Below, piece after piece: positions 26,620 to 41,100 of a DNA stretch of 64,000 bases. Source of the stretch: Plecoglossus altivelis (Eukaryota > Chordata > Actinopteri > Osmeriformes > Plecoglossidae); contig BROE01000019.1 of NCBI GenBank assembly GCA_036571765.1, forward strand, positions 1,725,367 through 1,789,366, in the 5' to 3' direction. A program made the translations under genes and the position numbers. Below the pieces are notes generated by a model, which saw only the letters and a program-made list of their open reading frames with translations, made no database searches and had not been told where the DNA came from. Position 1 is the stretch's first letter, and each line of letters begins with the position of its first letter.

Positions 26620-28326
26620 CTGGATGGGAGAGGGGAAGAAAGAGGATGGGAGAAAGGGGAGAAGGGCGGTTAAGAGAGAACAAAGAGAGATCAGGTTCCA
26701 ATATGATAGAAACAACTTTCTTTATACTATTTTATGTAGGATGTATGGACTTTTTTGTGTGGCAGCATTCAATAACTAAGTTCAGACAATGGGTTGTTGG
26801 AACAACATGCAAAAAACAAACACACGTTGACATTGCGTGGAGCAGCTAAGGACAGCTCTAGACAAGCCTTAAAATGAAGCCCTGCTGACACAGATGGCTG
26901 AATTGTTACTACCAAACAACAATTTATTTTTTTCTACTTTTTTTGTGTTGTAGCAGTATGTTTTCAAAAACACCAGCTCTCTCAGAATTCCCCCTACACC
27001 ATTTTAATCCAGTAAAGATAACACTGATCTACTGGAGATCTATTAATCACCTCTACCTTACACCTCAACCAGGGTGTTTACCTATAAAAAGGTCCATATC
27101 ACAAATCATGCATTAATCGCTGCCTTGGTGTCTCCCTAGCAACAGCTGGGTAAAGTGTATGGATATAAGTTGAAATGTAAAAGGTGCTTGTGTTTCTACT
27201 GTCTATAGTGTGTGTGTGGTCTGCACACAAATATCTTTTTTAAGGAGGACCTCAGACGAGAGGAGTCCATTCTTTTTCAACTCAAGTCATCTCAAGAACC
27301 TAACATTTAAATGTTAGGTTCTTGAGATGACTTGAGTAATTTTTAATAAGTAATTTTCTGCAGTCTTTACAAAGCACAGACTGACAATAAATGCTTTTCT
27401 TGAAATTGTCTTGGTGCTTCGGGATGTCTGTCGGCAAGCAGAACAGACTCGCCGGGGAACAGAAGAACATCTCTTACAGTCCACAATGTACTCCTTGATG
27501 ACCTCCACGCGGATCTCGTCCTGACATCCAACATGGCGGCCAGCTGCGAGCATCAGAAAACAGCGGCAAGGGAGGGGGGAGACGGAGCCTTTGATGAGGA
27601 GCAGAACTCAAACAAACACAACAATTAAGAGGGCGGCATGAGGGGATGAATTATGCAAGGGAATATGAGGACGCGGGCGAATCTCAGAGGGCGCAGAGGA
27701 GAGGAAGAGGAGAGGAAAAGGAGAGGAAGAGGAGAGGAAAAGGAGAGGACTGGCTCTGTTGGGGAGGACACACAAAGCCAAAGTGAGCACGCGCACGCGT
27801 ACACATCCATGCACACACTCCTAAGACTGTGTAGCGAAGCATAAAAACATGACAGGAGGCGAAAGAATGGATGGAAATAACCAATTCAATTTCCGCCACA
27901 GAAAGAACATACAAAAAAACAGGCTATAGCTGCAGGCATATGGAAAAAGAGAAAACAGGAATTTATTTCTCCCAGGAAACAGATATGGGCTCATGAACTA
28001 GCAGTAGGGATCCAAACAGGTTTTGGGGGGTAATAGGACACAGATGAGACATGAGAGGAGAGACAAAGGAGTGTCTGGAAATATCTGTTACCTGTTCTGC
28101 TATAAGGATGCCCTCCATCCATCTCTGAAACTGACGGAGAACAAAAAATGGAGAGGCAGAGATAGTGTGCATATGTGTGTGAGAGAAAGAAGTAGAGAGG
28201 AGAAATAGAGAAAAGAAGGGATCGAGAGAGTGAGAGAGACAAGTAGTAAAAAGAGAGAGAGAGAGAGAGAGAGAGGGGAGGGATAGAGACGAAGGGATTG
28301 AGAGAGTGAGAGTAACAATGAGGGAC

Positions 28327-28360
<34 letters not shown>

Positions 28361-29768
28361 CATGAAGGCGCAGACTCTATTCAGTATCAATCACGTGCTC
28401 CGCAATCCCCTCATCATGTTCATAGCCCTGGCAGACCCCGGTGCATGGTGTAAGCTGGGCTGTGCAACAGACAGATGTCCTCCCAGGACAGATGTCTCCG
28501 CTCACTCCTCTACCAGGGGAGGGTTGTCCTCTGACCTTGCAAACAGATGTTCCCGAGAAACAAATCCGCCGGAAGTCTGAACTTTGACCCCTTGAAATTG
28601 TCCCAATGGCATGGGCCCATCTGAGGCTTACAGGACAGGATGAACACAGATTCTGGAGCTTTTAATTGCATGAACGCTCTGTTCAAGGCCCATGTTCAGT
28701 TTAAAGGTGGATTTCGTACCTGGGGACTTCTTGGTAGGTATTTATCAGGGCAACAAAGCCAGGAAACCTGATACTGTTTGGGAGACTTTCCTGAACAAAT
28801 TCTGTATAAATAAACGTCTACATTGTTGGTATGCAGGTAGGGATTTCATTAAAGTAACGCAAAACAACCTTTACGAGTGTTCTATAGTGGCAATACCACT
28901 CAGATTTCATTACACATGCAGCGTTCATTATGACCAGAGCATGCCAGACTAACCCCTTTCAGAACCAAGTCCTATGCAAGTCATTGTTGACAATCTGGGT
29001 ATTGTTTACCAACTCTGGGCTCAATGGATTTATCCAATTTATCACCAAATAAGGATGGTAGACAGTAATACAATATGACTGGCAAACTGGTTCAAGTAAG
29101 TAGGCAGGGTTTCCCATCTGCAGGCTGTGTGCCTGGTCTTGCTGTGTTTGTCTGGATAGGGAGCCGGCTGGCTGAAGGGTTGACTGTGGTACTTGAAGCA
29201 GCTCAGGAGAATATCACTAAAACAACATGGACTAAGGGGGGCTTAACTGCATACCCCGCCTGCGGGAGCACACAGTGGTTCAAGCCAAACGCACTTCAGC
29301 GAGCTCTCACAACTGTGTACCCAGTGTAGAGGAGAGTAGAATACAAGGCAGGGTGGACGAGAGAGACGAGGAAAGGAGACCACAGGAGAAGAGGGGAGAG
29401 CGAAGAGGGAGAGGCCACAAGGGCTTTCTCTCCTACCTTCATTTTCGATTGAGTCCACGGCGTCATTCACCAGCCGTATGACGGTCACTATGGAGGCTGA
29501 AAGACAAGGAAATGTGTTCCCAGAAAGGAAAACCAGACATGGATAAATGAAACATATTTTGGAGATTATTTTCGTGACGCTGCTAGCCTTATGGCCTGAA
29601 AGTATGCGTTTGATATTAGAAGTGCTCTGGAAATAGGGACAAAGAGTTTCCACAAATAGGGGGGCATTATCTCTGTGATTCCCACTCCAGAGATGCAATA
29701 ATCCTCAGTAGTGGATCTGTATCTGTGGGGATGATTTGGCAAAAAACACTAACGCACACCTCAGACAC

Positions 29769-29838
<70 letters not shown>

Positions 29839-32800
29839 GTCTCTCTCTGTCTCTCTCTCTATCTGTTTCTCTCTCTCTCTCCAACCTTTCTCTCACACAC
29901 ACACTCTCACACAGCCATGCCTTCCCTCCCCCTTACTCCCACCACATGAGCAGACACACACACACACACAGCTAGATGTCACTCCCGGTTATATATAGCC
30001 CCCCAAAAATAAACACAAGATGTTTTTGTGCGTGAGAAGGACAGCGTTTACAGGTTTCAAAATCCGAATGAAATGCCGCTCAATTAATAGCCGGTTTAAC
30101 CGCTATTCTGTCTCATCTGACTACGTCTCTCCCGTTCATAGCTATAAGGACCTTTTTTTTATCGCATGCGCGGAGGCCATGACACCTCATTTGCATGTGT
30201 CACCCTCACATAACTAAGAAGCGCGAGGCATCTCACCATTGTCGTCGAAGGAGTCTGTCGTGAACGAGCTGAGGGAGTGGGCTTCCGAGGCGCTGTCTGA
30301 GAAACAGGTGATCTCCTCCACCAGGCCCTCCACTACACACACACACCACATACGTACACACACACCATGCATGCACACCACACATTCAACATAAGTGAAC
30401 GCACGCACGCAGAGTAGTTCGCACTGCAAGAGAATGGACTGGTTTACTCGTATCAAAACGCAACGTAGCATTGTTTAATACAATACATCATGCAAGAGCA
30501 TAAACCAAAGAATAGCATAAGGTTGAATAAACTCATTTCAATATGTGCAGTTTATATTTGTTGATCACCATAGTAAGAAGGGATTGGATGGGGGTTGGCC
30601 ATGAGTAGAAGGAGTAATTCAGCCCTTTAGGCACTGAGGTGCAGGAGCCTATGTTGCAGTTATCCTTCAGAAATCAGAACTCTCTCGCAGGAAACTAATA
30701 TAAAATGAGCATGTTTAGGAAAAACTGCACCCAAATAATGCGTGGGTCCAATGCCAGTTTGTTTGTACGTGTGTGGGTGTGTGCGTGTAGGACTTACGCT
30801 GTGGACTGCCAGTTCTCTGTGTTCGCTCAAACTCATAGGCCCTCTGCTCCCATTCCTCCTCCCTTTCATCTCTCTGCCTCTCCCTCTCCGCCTCCCTCTC
30901 TTCTCCTGTCTCCCAGGACACCTTGTGGGAGGGGCTTCGCTCTGAGTGGCAGGGAGAGGTCAGGGGCAGATTGGGTGCCACGCTGCATACAGCCACGCCC
31001 CGCCGACTGGCCCCCCCCAGGATATTGGGGAGGTCAGACAGGAAGCTGCTCATCTGAAAGGGATTAGTTACTTAAATGATCGTGCAGAATAAGAAGAGAG
31101 GTTTGTTCGTGGACCGAACGCACACGGGAGGGCAGATAGAGTGGCAACACAAGGACCCACGCCTGAGCGGGAATCAAACCCTTCTTGCCATGAGGCAACA
31201 GTGCAAGGTAGCGTGTCACCACATTCCAAGCATCAGCACACACAAACATACATGCCCACATCACAAAGATTCATCGGTAAAACGTACAGACACATGCAGG
31301 CACACACCTGACTGCCTTCGCTAGAAGTGGTCTTGTCCCCATCGACACTCCGACTCCCGTGGTTTCCCGGGTGACCGGGGAGGGGGGAATGGTCGATGGG
31401 GCGGACCATGACCTGGGGGGGGGCGCCGGTGCCCACCCCATCTCCGTAGCTACTGCCACCAGCCCCGGGAGAGCCGCAGACACGGATGGCTTTGAACTCA
31501 ATCCCGTCTGCCCCCATGCCCGTCTTCTGCAGCATGTAACTGGTTTCCGTGGAGACCGCCGAGACCCCCATAACCCCCTGTCCGAGTGTGTTGGGGGCTT
31601 TGCTGAAAGACACCTTCTTCCTGAAGGCCATGAAGAGGAGGAGCAGGAGGAGAACAACCAAGATCAGGACCCCGATTCCGATGATCTCACCCGGGCCCAG
31701 ATAGGACAAGGGCTCCGCCTAGACGGTTTGGAAGAAGTTGTGTCAACCATTTCAATTGGCAATTGGCATGCGAGTGTAAATCTACACCAATGGGCTGATT
31801 TGTAATGTATTGGTAGCGTACACAATATACAATCTTCCTGTAGGATATATACTGCCTGTGCTGTGTGTGTGTACGTGTGTGTGTTATACCTTGGTGTCGT
31901 CTCCAGGCTCCCCAAGGGCCCGCTCTCCACAGAACTGCCCCTCGAAGCCCTCGCTGCAGTTGCAGTAGAAGGCCCCGAATGTGTTGACGCACAGGCCGCC
32001 GTTCTCGCACTCCTCCCTCTCGCACTCATTCACGTCCTCGTCGCATCTGCACGGCGGGCCATGGCCAGGGGGACAGGAGGAGAGAACGACGCAGCGGGAG
32101 CGGAGGAGGAAGCGGAGGAGGAGAGGTGAAGTGCTTGCTGACGTTAGCATGTTCGTGCATATTGAGCTCCCTACTTCCTCTCTCGTCCATCCCCAGCTCC
32201 TCCACCTTCCTACGCCTTCTAGGATTCATACTACAGTGTGCGCTGTGTACATTGTTTTTGTACATTGGTGTTTCACAAGCTGCTCCAAAGGCAGTGAATT
32301 TCCCCTCAGCGAAATGTAAAACAATAAGTCAAACATGAGTATCCTGACTGAATTATAGAAACAGACCAAATAACAAAAAGCCCAAGCAAAGTCGGAAACG
32401 GAATGGGAAAATTGAATCTGGGCTAAAGCGTGTTCAGACAATCTTCTCTGTTTGAGTGTCTGCCTCACCCTGAACAACAAGTCAGAGAGAGAGACGAGCT
32501 TCAACAAACACAAGTTGTCCTGCAGTTCAGACGGAGGGAGAACACACAGACAGATGATTCTCTTTTCTTCGCTCCTCCGCTGTCTTCTCTCGAAACACAC
32601 ACACACACTCACACTCACAAACAGGTACACACCCGACCCACATTCCAAGCCTGGCACCCCTGCTGGGATCGAGGCATAGAACGCACCACATTTTACTTTC
32701 AATTATTTCCTCACGCTGACAGGATTTTAAAGTGCCGTACAAAATTGGTGACAGGAAATGGAAGAAAACAGCTGTCGCAGAAGAAAGGACTACCGTCAAT

Positions 32801-35322
32801 ATTTTTTTCATTTTTTTTCATTTGTAATTTATCAAACCTTAATGTCACTTATTAACACCTCATGCATGTTTTTTTTAACAAGTTTCTCTATTTCTATTGA
32901 AGACCACTTTAATGCTGTTATTCGTTTTATATCTCATCAACGAGAAGTTTGAGTTTATAGTTGCTTAACAAGCACCCATTTGAGTAAGTAAACCAAAAAG
33001 TTAAACTGTAATACCTAATTGATGAAGTGCAGAAAACAATCTCCTGCCCGTAATTAATTTGCCAACATTGATGTGGCATACATTGCTCGAACACGCACAC
33101 ACACACACACATGCTCCCTAACGGGGGAGAGAGCAGGACGCTTGGTTGATTCTACTCACATGAGTCCGACCAGGCCTCTAGGACAACCACAGAGGAAGCT
33201 GCTGCCCACAGATTTACAATCCCCCCCGTTCTGGCAGGGGTTTGGGATGCACGATGTCAGCTCCACCTCACAGCGCCCCCCGGTGAAGCCTGTGCTGCAA
33301 CTGCACCCGAAACCTTCAATCGCCCACACAGACGGATTGAGAAGCAAGGTCAGCGGAAAGGGAAATGACACGCAATCCATACGAATGTAATAACACCCAT
33401 GCGAAAACCTAGCCCTCTATTAGATTGATATGGCCCCACAAATGATGACACGAACACACTTAAAAGATGCAAACACACTCCACACACCCCCAGAGGGAAG
33501 GCTGTTGCAGGTAGCACCATTGAAGCAGGGCTGGTTGACGCAGGGGTCGGGATAGAGGATGCAGCCCAGCTTCACCTCGCTCAGGCCAGCTATCTCAGCA
33601 TAACGGCTCCTCTTGTTCTGAAGGGGCAGTTCATTCCCGTTCAGGACCAGAGAGCTCAGGCAGCCCTGGAAGCCGTCCTGGGCCCTTGGCGGGACTCGAG
33701 TCCCCCCTGTCCGCTCCCCGGGCCCCAGGCCTTGGCTCTCTGCCTGGTTACTGGGGGGCCTGACCTGGGCCCCAAAGAAGAAGGAGGAGTCTGGGGCCAG
33801 GGGCCATAGGCGTATGGGGGCCCTGGCGGCCCTCCGACGCTCCACGTAACTGTCATCCAATGAGAGCAGAGTGTAGTTCTGAGTCAGCTCCAGTGCCACA
33901 GCATGCCAGCGTCCATCACTGATTGGTCGGCCTGAGATACCCATGATGCCTAGGGTGTTATCGCAATCCTGCTGGAACCACAGGCGCCCTCCTTCGATCT
34001 GTTGACCGCACAGAAGAATATGCTGTTGTTTCTATGAGTTTGTTTGTGTAAATGTGAGGGATGTGTGTGTGCGTGCTAGAATTTACGTCTGTCCATCTCC
34101 CTGTGTCCGTACGTGTCTGTTGAAGTGTGCGAGTGCATGTACTAACATTAAGGTCAATGTGCGGCTGACTGATTGCGCAATACAGTCAGTGTGTGTTTAC
34201 ACCCGTCTGTGTCGATGAATGTGAGCGCATGTGTTGACATTTATCTCTATGTGCAAATACACCTATTTTTAGTGTGTGAAGTTTTGTGTGTGCCTGTACC
34301 ACTTAGTGTTCATGTAAATCTGTGAGAATATATCTATATACACACCAGTTTGTATTACCATTTGTACCTTCATTCATAATATATTTGATTTGATTTTAAA
34401 TTTTATCTGCCATAAAATACATCACTTGAGCAGATACATCGATGTCCGTGTGCCTGCCGGTGTGCATACGTGTGTATGTGTGCATAGAGGTGTGCACATC
34501 TGTGTGCATGCGTGTGTCCTATGAGCGTGATTAGAGTCAGCGTACACCACATGCCTGATACAGATGAATTCCTAGTACTACTCAGGCAAGTTTTAGAAAA
34601 AGTGGCCTGAACACTACACCTTATAGTCTGATAGGAAATTTGGGGGGATTGTAAACAGGTGTAATTTGTGCATATTACACCTGATAAGGTGGGCACTCAG
34701 ACGGGCAACATTAATTTGGACTCAGCAATCTAAGCCATGCTTTAATAGCTCATGTGTCGCGGTGGGTGGCGCAGAAGTGTCAGTATGCAGAGCACGCATC
34801 ACACATGTTCGCACGCACGCCTAGATATTGATCACACGATAGGTCACACGATGGAGATAGGTCTTGCGTTTTTGAAGCGTTCGCCAGATGTAGTGCACAC
34901 GTCACGTAGACCTTCACGCTGCATTAAAACACATGCGCAACTCCAATATGATACCTAAGCGACGTGTGTGAGCACCTGTGTCCACTTTAAGTATGTGTTA
35001 AGCTCTCGCGTGGCATGTGCCGGCGCTACAGTGTGTTTTGCATATCACCCGATGGCACTAATCACACCCCATACAGTATGTGTGTCTGCTTGTGTCTAGG
35101 CGGGTGCGTGAGTCTGCATGTGTCCATGCGTGTGCGTGTGTATGTGTGTGTTAAGTACCTTGAGCATGGTGCAGGGGTTGGCCCTTGTGAACATGATGAC
35201 CCCCCTGCTCTGCAGTGTTCTGATCCTCAGCCCCAGCCTCATCTCTCCATCCCGGATGCTGTCGGTCACCCTGTACTTAATATAGCTGTTCCCCGCAAAA
35301 TTCAGAGATGTCTGACCTACAA

Positions 35323-35353
<31 letters not shown>

Positions 35354-38077
35354 TATACACACATACAAAACAAATGACATCAGTGCGATCCTTGATATAA
35401 AAAATACCAAGAAATTTCTCTGAAGACCGTGTAGTAAAAATATCCAGCGAGGTGTTTAACCTGCACACTCTTCCAGCCTGTTGGGCAGACACTGGCAGAC
35501 AGAGGGCGCTGTGGGCCCTGAGCGAACACACTGCATGTCCCCTGGACAGGACTGGCCCTCACACTTCTCCAGAGGGGTGGGGCAGGCGCCACCTGTAGGA
35601 GGGACAACAACATGACATGTATGTGTGTACAGATGTGTCTGTGTACTGTATATGTGTATAGATGTGTGTGTGCATACTATGTGTGTATAGGTGTGTATGT
35701 ACTGTATGAGTATATAGGTGTGTGTGTACTGTGTGTGCATAGGTGTGTGTGTGGGTACTGTATGTGTGTATAGGTGTGTGTGTACTGTGGGTGTGTATAG
35801 GTGTATATGTGTTCACCAGGGCAGGAGCAGGTCTCAGTCCGTGTGTAGCGCGGCGTCACCAGGCTGAGTCTTTCTGTGTTGTAGGGGGGCGCTGGGCGGG
35901 CGTCTACTACCAGCCTCGTCTCACACACCTGCTCCCCACAGTCCAGCTCCCCGGAGCAGCCTGTCCCCACCACCTCCACCCCCATCAGTGCCCCCCGCAG
36001 GGCCCCACGTCCCCGGGCCAGCCCCAGCCTCTGCGCCACCTCCTCCGGGGAGTAAAACCCCCCAGCGTCACCCTCCACCTCCGCCCCCAGCTCCGGTCTA
36101 TCCACGGCCACCAGCAGGTCCAGGTCGGGGGTGCCCAGCACGGGCTGTAGGCCCAGGACATGCAGAGGGTCCGTTTGGCCCGGTGTCCAGCTCCAGCCCA
36201 GAAGGGAGCGGAGGGTGCGTTTGACCTCGTCCAGGTGGCGGCTGAGCAGCTCCTCGGGGGCAAGGGCGGGGAAGCGGAGAGCCATGGCGCCACGCAGAAG
36301 CTCGTCCGTCGCCTGCTCCACCTGCAGCCGCACCTCGGCAATGACTGAGAAACGGCCGTCGCTCACGGTGGCGTTCAGCTGGTAGCTGAGGGAGACAACA
36401 GTTCTTCTCTATGTAACCGACAGGCTTTTAGGGAAGGGCCACATTTTAAAAGCATATCTTTTTGGGATAATCAATAATACGTGATATAAGTTTGTATGTT
36501 GATTTTGCGTGTATGTGTTTGTGTGTGTGTGTGTGTTTGTTTACCCTCCAGGCTCCAGTCCAGCCATGGCCACTATGCTGCCGTCCTGCCTGTTGACCTT
36601 GAACATGCTGTTGGGCAGGGGCTTCTGGGTAAATGAGAGCACGTCAGTGATATCTCGGTCCGTGGCGGATATCCGGCCGATCAGGCCACCTTGGAAGACA
36701 TCCGTTGCCATGACAATGAACACCTCCAGCGGGTAGACGGTAGGCTTGTACTGGCTGTCCCCGATCACCCTGACAAACACCCAGGACGACGAGGAGAGGC
36801 GGGGCTTACCAGAGTCCCTGGCCTGGGAGATGTCACGCAAACAACAACAAACAAACACACAAATGTATTACTCATAACAACATAGTCACTTGTCGCGCAC
36901 TTTCAGTCAAAGCAAAGAGCACCAGGACGACCTCTTCACCAGCAGTCGACTGCTATAACCACGGATCTAACCCGCCCCCCACTCCCGTTTATCAGGTTTC
37001 TTTCCTTACGTCCACGGCAGAATGGTAGGATCTCCTCTAACCTGGACCTCCAGCATGAACTCTCTGGTGGCGTCGGGGCCGAACACACGGTTAGAGCGCA
37101 GCGCCCCCGTCTGGTCCATGGAGAAAGCGTTTCCCTCATTGCCCGACACAATGCGGAACTCGAACGGGGGACCGTTCTTTGGCGAGTCCTTGTCGGTGAC
37201 AGACAGCTGAGCCGGTGATCTGCTGGCTGTTGAGCATGGAGAGTAGGGGGGGGAGGGGCGAAGGGGGGGGGGGGAACGGGGGAGGAGGAGTAAGGAGACA
37301 TTTCGAAGAGGAGGCTGTTTATCAGGTGGGGCTGCCATGCCGTGCCAAACGCAAACATACACTTGGACATGCAGCTAGAACGCCTTACAGGACAAATGTT
37401 CACAAACGCCTGCGTGCTCTGCAGCGACCCCAGGGTGACTGAGCTGTCGAGGCAGCGGCAAAGGCTGTCGCACAGACGGTTCTCGGGTCCCATATCTTTT
37501 CCCCCGGTCTCCCGACAGCTGATTGGCCACAGGTGCAATCACAGACAACCCTATCCCTGGAACGGAGCGCAAACAGCACGAGTCCAGCCTCCAAGAGGTG
37601 TGGGTGAGAGTTGAAAGTCTAACTCTTTGACTTCTATCTGCTATGCTGTGTCTACAAGTGAGTAGGTGTGAGCCCGATGGAAAGAGAGTGACTGGCCAAG
37701 TTAGAATTAAACCTCAGTTTTTTCTTTTCTCTCCTCTGAAAGCAGCACTAGTGCTTAAACAAGGCCCATTGTCTGCCAATATTCAGAATTATGTGAGTAA
37801 AAACCGCAGGGTCCTGTTCCACAGAGCGCATTTACCAGAAAAGCAGGGCTAATTTTGATTAGTCGGACTCATTTTTAGTTGAATTGGTTCCATACGGCAA
37901 ACTTAACATAACTTCAGTTTCCATGGCAACTTTTGCAGAGAAACGCGATCTGGGCAGGTTAAAGGTGCAAGCTGGCTATGCCTGAGTTGTTGCTTTCTGA
38001 GGCATACTTTGAGGTTGCATTTCTGTCTTTATCATTTTTATATTGACAGTATAGTGGAGAGAGAGAGAGCAAGCGAG

Positions 38078-38128
<51 letters not shown>

Positions 38129-41100
38129 GACATGCAGAGACATGCAAGGGCCTGAGCCAGATTTGAACCCAGGCAACAATAAGGCCTTAGCCCATGTAAT
38201 ACTCAATGGGTGAGGACCTCTCTAAGTCGCTTAAAACTGTCCCAAATCTTCTTATCATGCTTTCAGGAACATGCCCCCGGTTTGTCCCCGCTAGACAGGG
38301 TGACCCCTACCTGGATGTTGGCGGTGGCGTTGGGAGGGGAGAAAACCGGTGGATTGTCGTTGACATCAGATACATTGATGTTGACGGTGACGGTGGAGGA
38401 CATGGCGGGGGAGCCGCTGTCAAACGCCTGGACTGAGAGAGAGTATCTGGACACCTAGACACGCACATCCACACAAACTAGTAAACTTCCTGCAGAGATA
38501 ACACGAACACTTGTTACACCCTGACTGTAGTACAGGCTATTTTCAGGCCAACTGAATACAACCATTTTCAATTGATGCAAAATACTGCGGGAAGATTACT
38601 GACTAGAACCAGAAAATACGGCCGCGTTTAACCTACTCTTGCTTCTCTACGCTGGCATCCAATCCTAACCAGGGTGGACTTCAAAGTCGTACTCCTAATG
38701 TGCAAATCACTTCGCGGATTAGCACTGGCCCTATCTCTCAGATCTCCTTGCACCCTATAACCCAACAAGGAAATTACGATCCCAAGACGCCGGATATCTG
38801 GTGGTTCCTCACATCAAGGAGGAAACAGCAGGGGGGGGTCGGGGCGTTCTCATTTAGACCTCTTCCCCCTCTGGAACAGGCTTCCTGCTTCAATCAGAAA
38901 AGCTGACACCCTCTCGACATTTAAAGCTAGATTAAAAAACCTTTTTATTCTTTTCTCACAGCCGGTGAAGTGTGTGACCTGAGTGCAGTGTGGTTGCGTT
39001 GTAGAGAGCGCTTGTGCGGCACAGCAAGTTGCACGTCGTCTGTCTGTGTTGTGCTGCGTCCTTTGAAATGACACATTGAAAAAACGTTGAGCTTGCGTGC
39101 AGCCGTGTGTAGCATGATGCATAAATGTGTGCAGGGGCGTCCATTTCTAGAGCTTCTCTCCACAGGAACATGCTGCCTCAATCAAGGAGGCAGACATTCT
39201 TGTTGTGTTATGGGAAACATGAAAACCTTTCTTTTTAGTCAGCCCTGCGGCAGAATTGCTGCACTAGTTCATACATAACCGGTGGGAACCTTCCCCATAC
39301 TGCTTTTACTCGATCCCTGCACCACCTGGTGTGAGGGGGCTTAGATAGCATCTGCTGGGCTGGCTAGGCTGGAGTAGGGGCAGTTGTATGGGCGTACGTT
39401 AAGCCCTCTGTGACATTGCTTGCTATAAAGGGCTGAAAAGGGCTAAACAAACAGAATTTGATTGGATTTCATTGGACTCAGCATTTGAAAACTTGAAGTT
39501 GTTTGGAATTCAAGCAAGAATATACAATATATCCAACCACATATCCTGTGTGGTTTAAGGAAAATGTGGTTATTAGCAGTAAGTTCATTGAGAGTTGTAG
39601 TATTTGTTAGTTAAAAGTCAATTCATCTAATGAAGCCATGAGTTCTGTTCCCCTACCAGTTCCCGATCCATACGTTTGTTGACTTTGAGCAGCCCTGTTT
39701 GGGGATTGATCCAGAACTGGTTTCCATGGTCACCCTTCATGATAGAGTAGGTGATGCGGCCATTGACCTGGCTGTCCAAATCCTCAGCCAGCAACTAAAG
39801 GAACACAAGAGAAACTGCCTAGTCACATACACACACACAACACAACAATTGAGATAATAGATATCAATAAGAATCCTACTGGCAGTTACCCTGGTGATGG
39901 TTTGTCCGACCGAAGCATCCTCGCTGACCAGGACATTGTAGATGTCCTGACTGAAGGTGGGGGCGTTGTCGTTGACATCCATGAGCTCAATGGTTACCAT
40001 GGTAGCAGCACTGAGGGGAGGGGCTCCGCTGTCCCAGGCCTCCACAGTCAGGAAGTAGTCTTTACACACCTCGAAGTCCAGATCATCAGCTATGGAGATG
40101 GAGCCTGCACACACACACACACACAACGGAAGTGGGTTGTACTAAGTTACGGTCAACTGTTCATTTCCATGAAGATGCAAACATTGACACACCGATTGTG
40201 TAAGGTACACACAATTCCAACCACACACACCCACCAAGCATCCGGTCTATGGCAAACTTCCCCAGCTCGTTCCCGGAGCGGAAACTGTATCTGATCTCTG
40301 CGTTGGGACCCATATCAGCACTGCTGGCAGATACTCTCAACACCTCGGTTCCTAAAGCGACGTCCTCGGGCACGGTGACGGCATAGTCCCTCCTCAGAAA
40401 GACGGGTGCGTTGTCGTTGACGTCCAGCACCACCACGGTCAGCTCCGTCTGGGAGGACAGCGCCCCCTCCTGGCCCCCGCGATCCGCCGCTTGGATCCGG
40501 ACCCGATAAGAGTCTTGGGTCTCGCGGTCCAGAGGTTTCTCCAGGATCAAGACACCCGACACGGGATCAATGGAGAAGAAGCCGTCAGCTGAGTCCAGAA
40601 GGGTGTAGACAACCATGCGGTTCATGTCTGAGGGAGGAAGGCGTGCACACACATGCCCACACACAAGCACAAACAAATACACGCGCGCACACATGTACAC
40701 GTGTACACACACAGACACACACAAACATTTATGCACACAGCCATTCCCACCCATCCACATATATAATAGGAAAATGATTGAATGATGATGATGAAGTGTG
40801 CTTTATGTGATCACTTTCACCTGCCAAACCTTTTAAGCAGAGCACATGTGCAATGTAGAACACATAAGTCATCATCATTCTTTTCTACATGCCCCTGACC
40901 TTCGTCGGGATCATTAGCTTGCAGTCTGGTCAAGAGAGCTTTAGGGGCGGCGTTCTCATAAACCGTGGCCAGGTATTGGCCAGAAGAAAATGAGGGGGCA
41001 TTGTCGTTGACGTCCAGAATCTTAAGGGAAATCTCAGAACGGCAGAAGAGCCCGCCTCCGTCTGTTGCCTGGGCGATAAGCTTGTAGCTGGCTGTCTTCT

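Noticed and set aside
26129..26779. 216-residue open frame on the plus strand
   Set aside because: Exactly antisense to the GC-rich last fat3 exon; no family motif. A shadow of E46.
31130..31225. A mobile element shared with 46120-46255
   Set aside because: The two share a motif around AACCCTTCTTGC, as do many fish repeats, but ends and family could not be defined well enough to annotate as an element.
35677..35816. Open frame continuing from fat3 E35 into His/Thr-rich repeats
   Set aside because: Read-through of the GT minisatellite intron; the EGF continues correctly only after splicing to E36.
37400..37520. ENRLCDSL-type frame as the missing fat3 microexon
   Set aside because: Begins with E-N-R as expected, but the rest does not match P-V-G-x-S and there is no AG at the needed phase.
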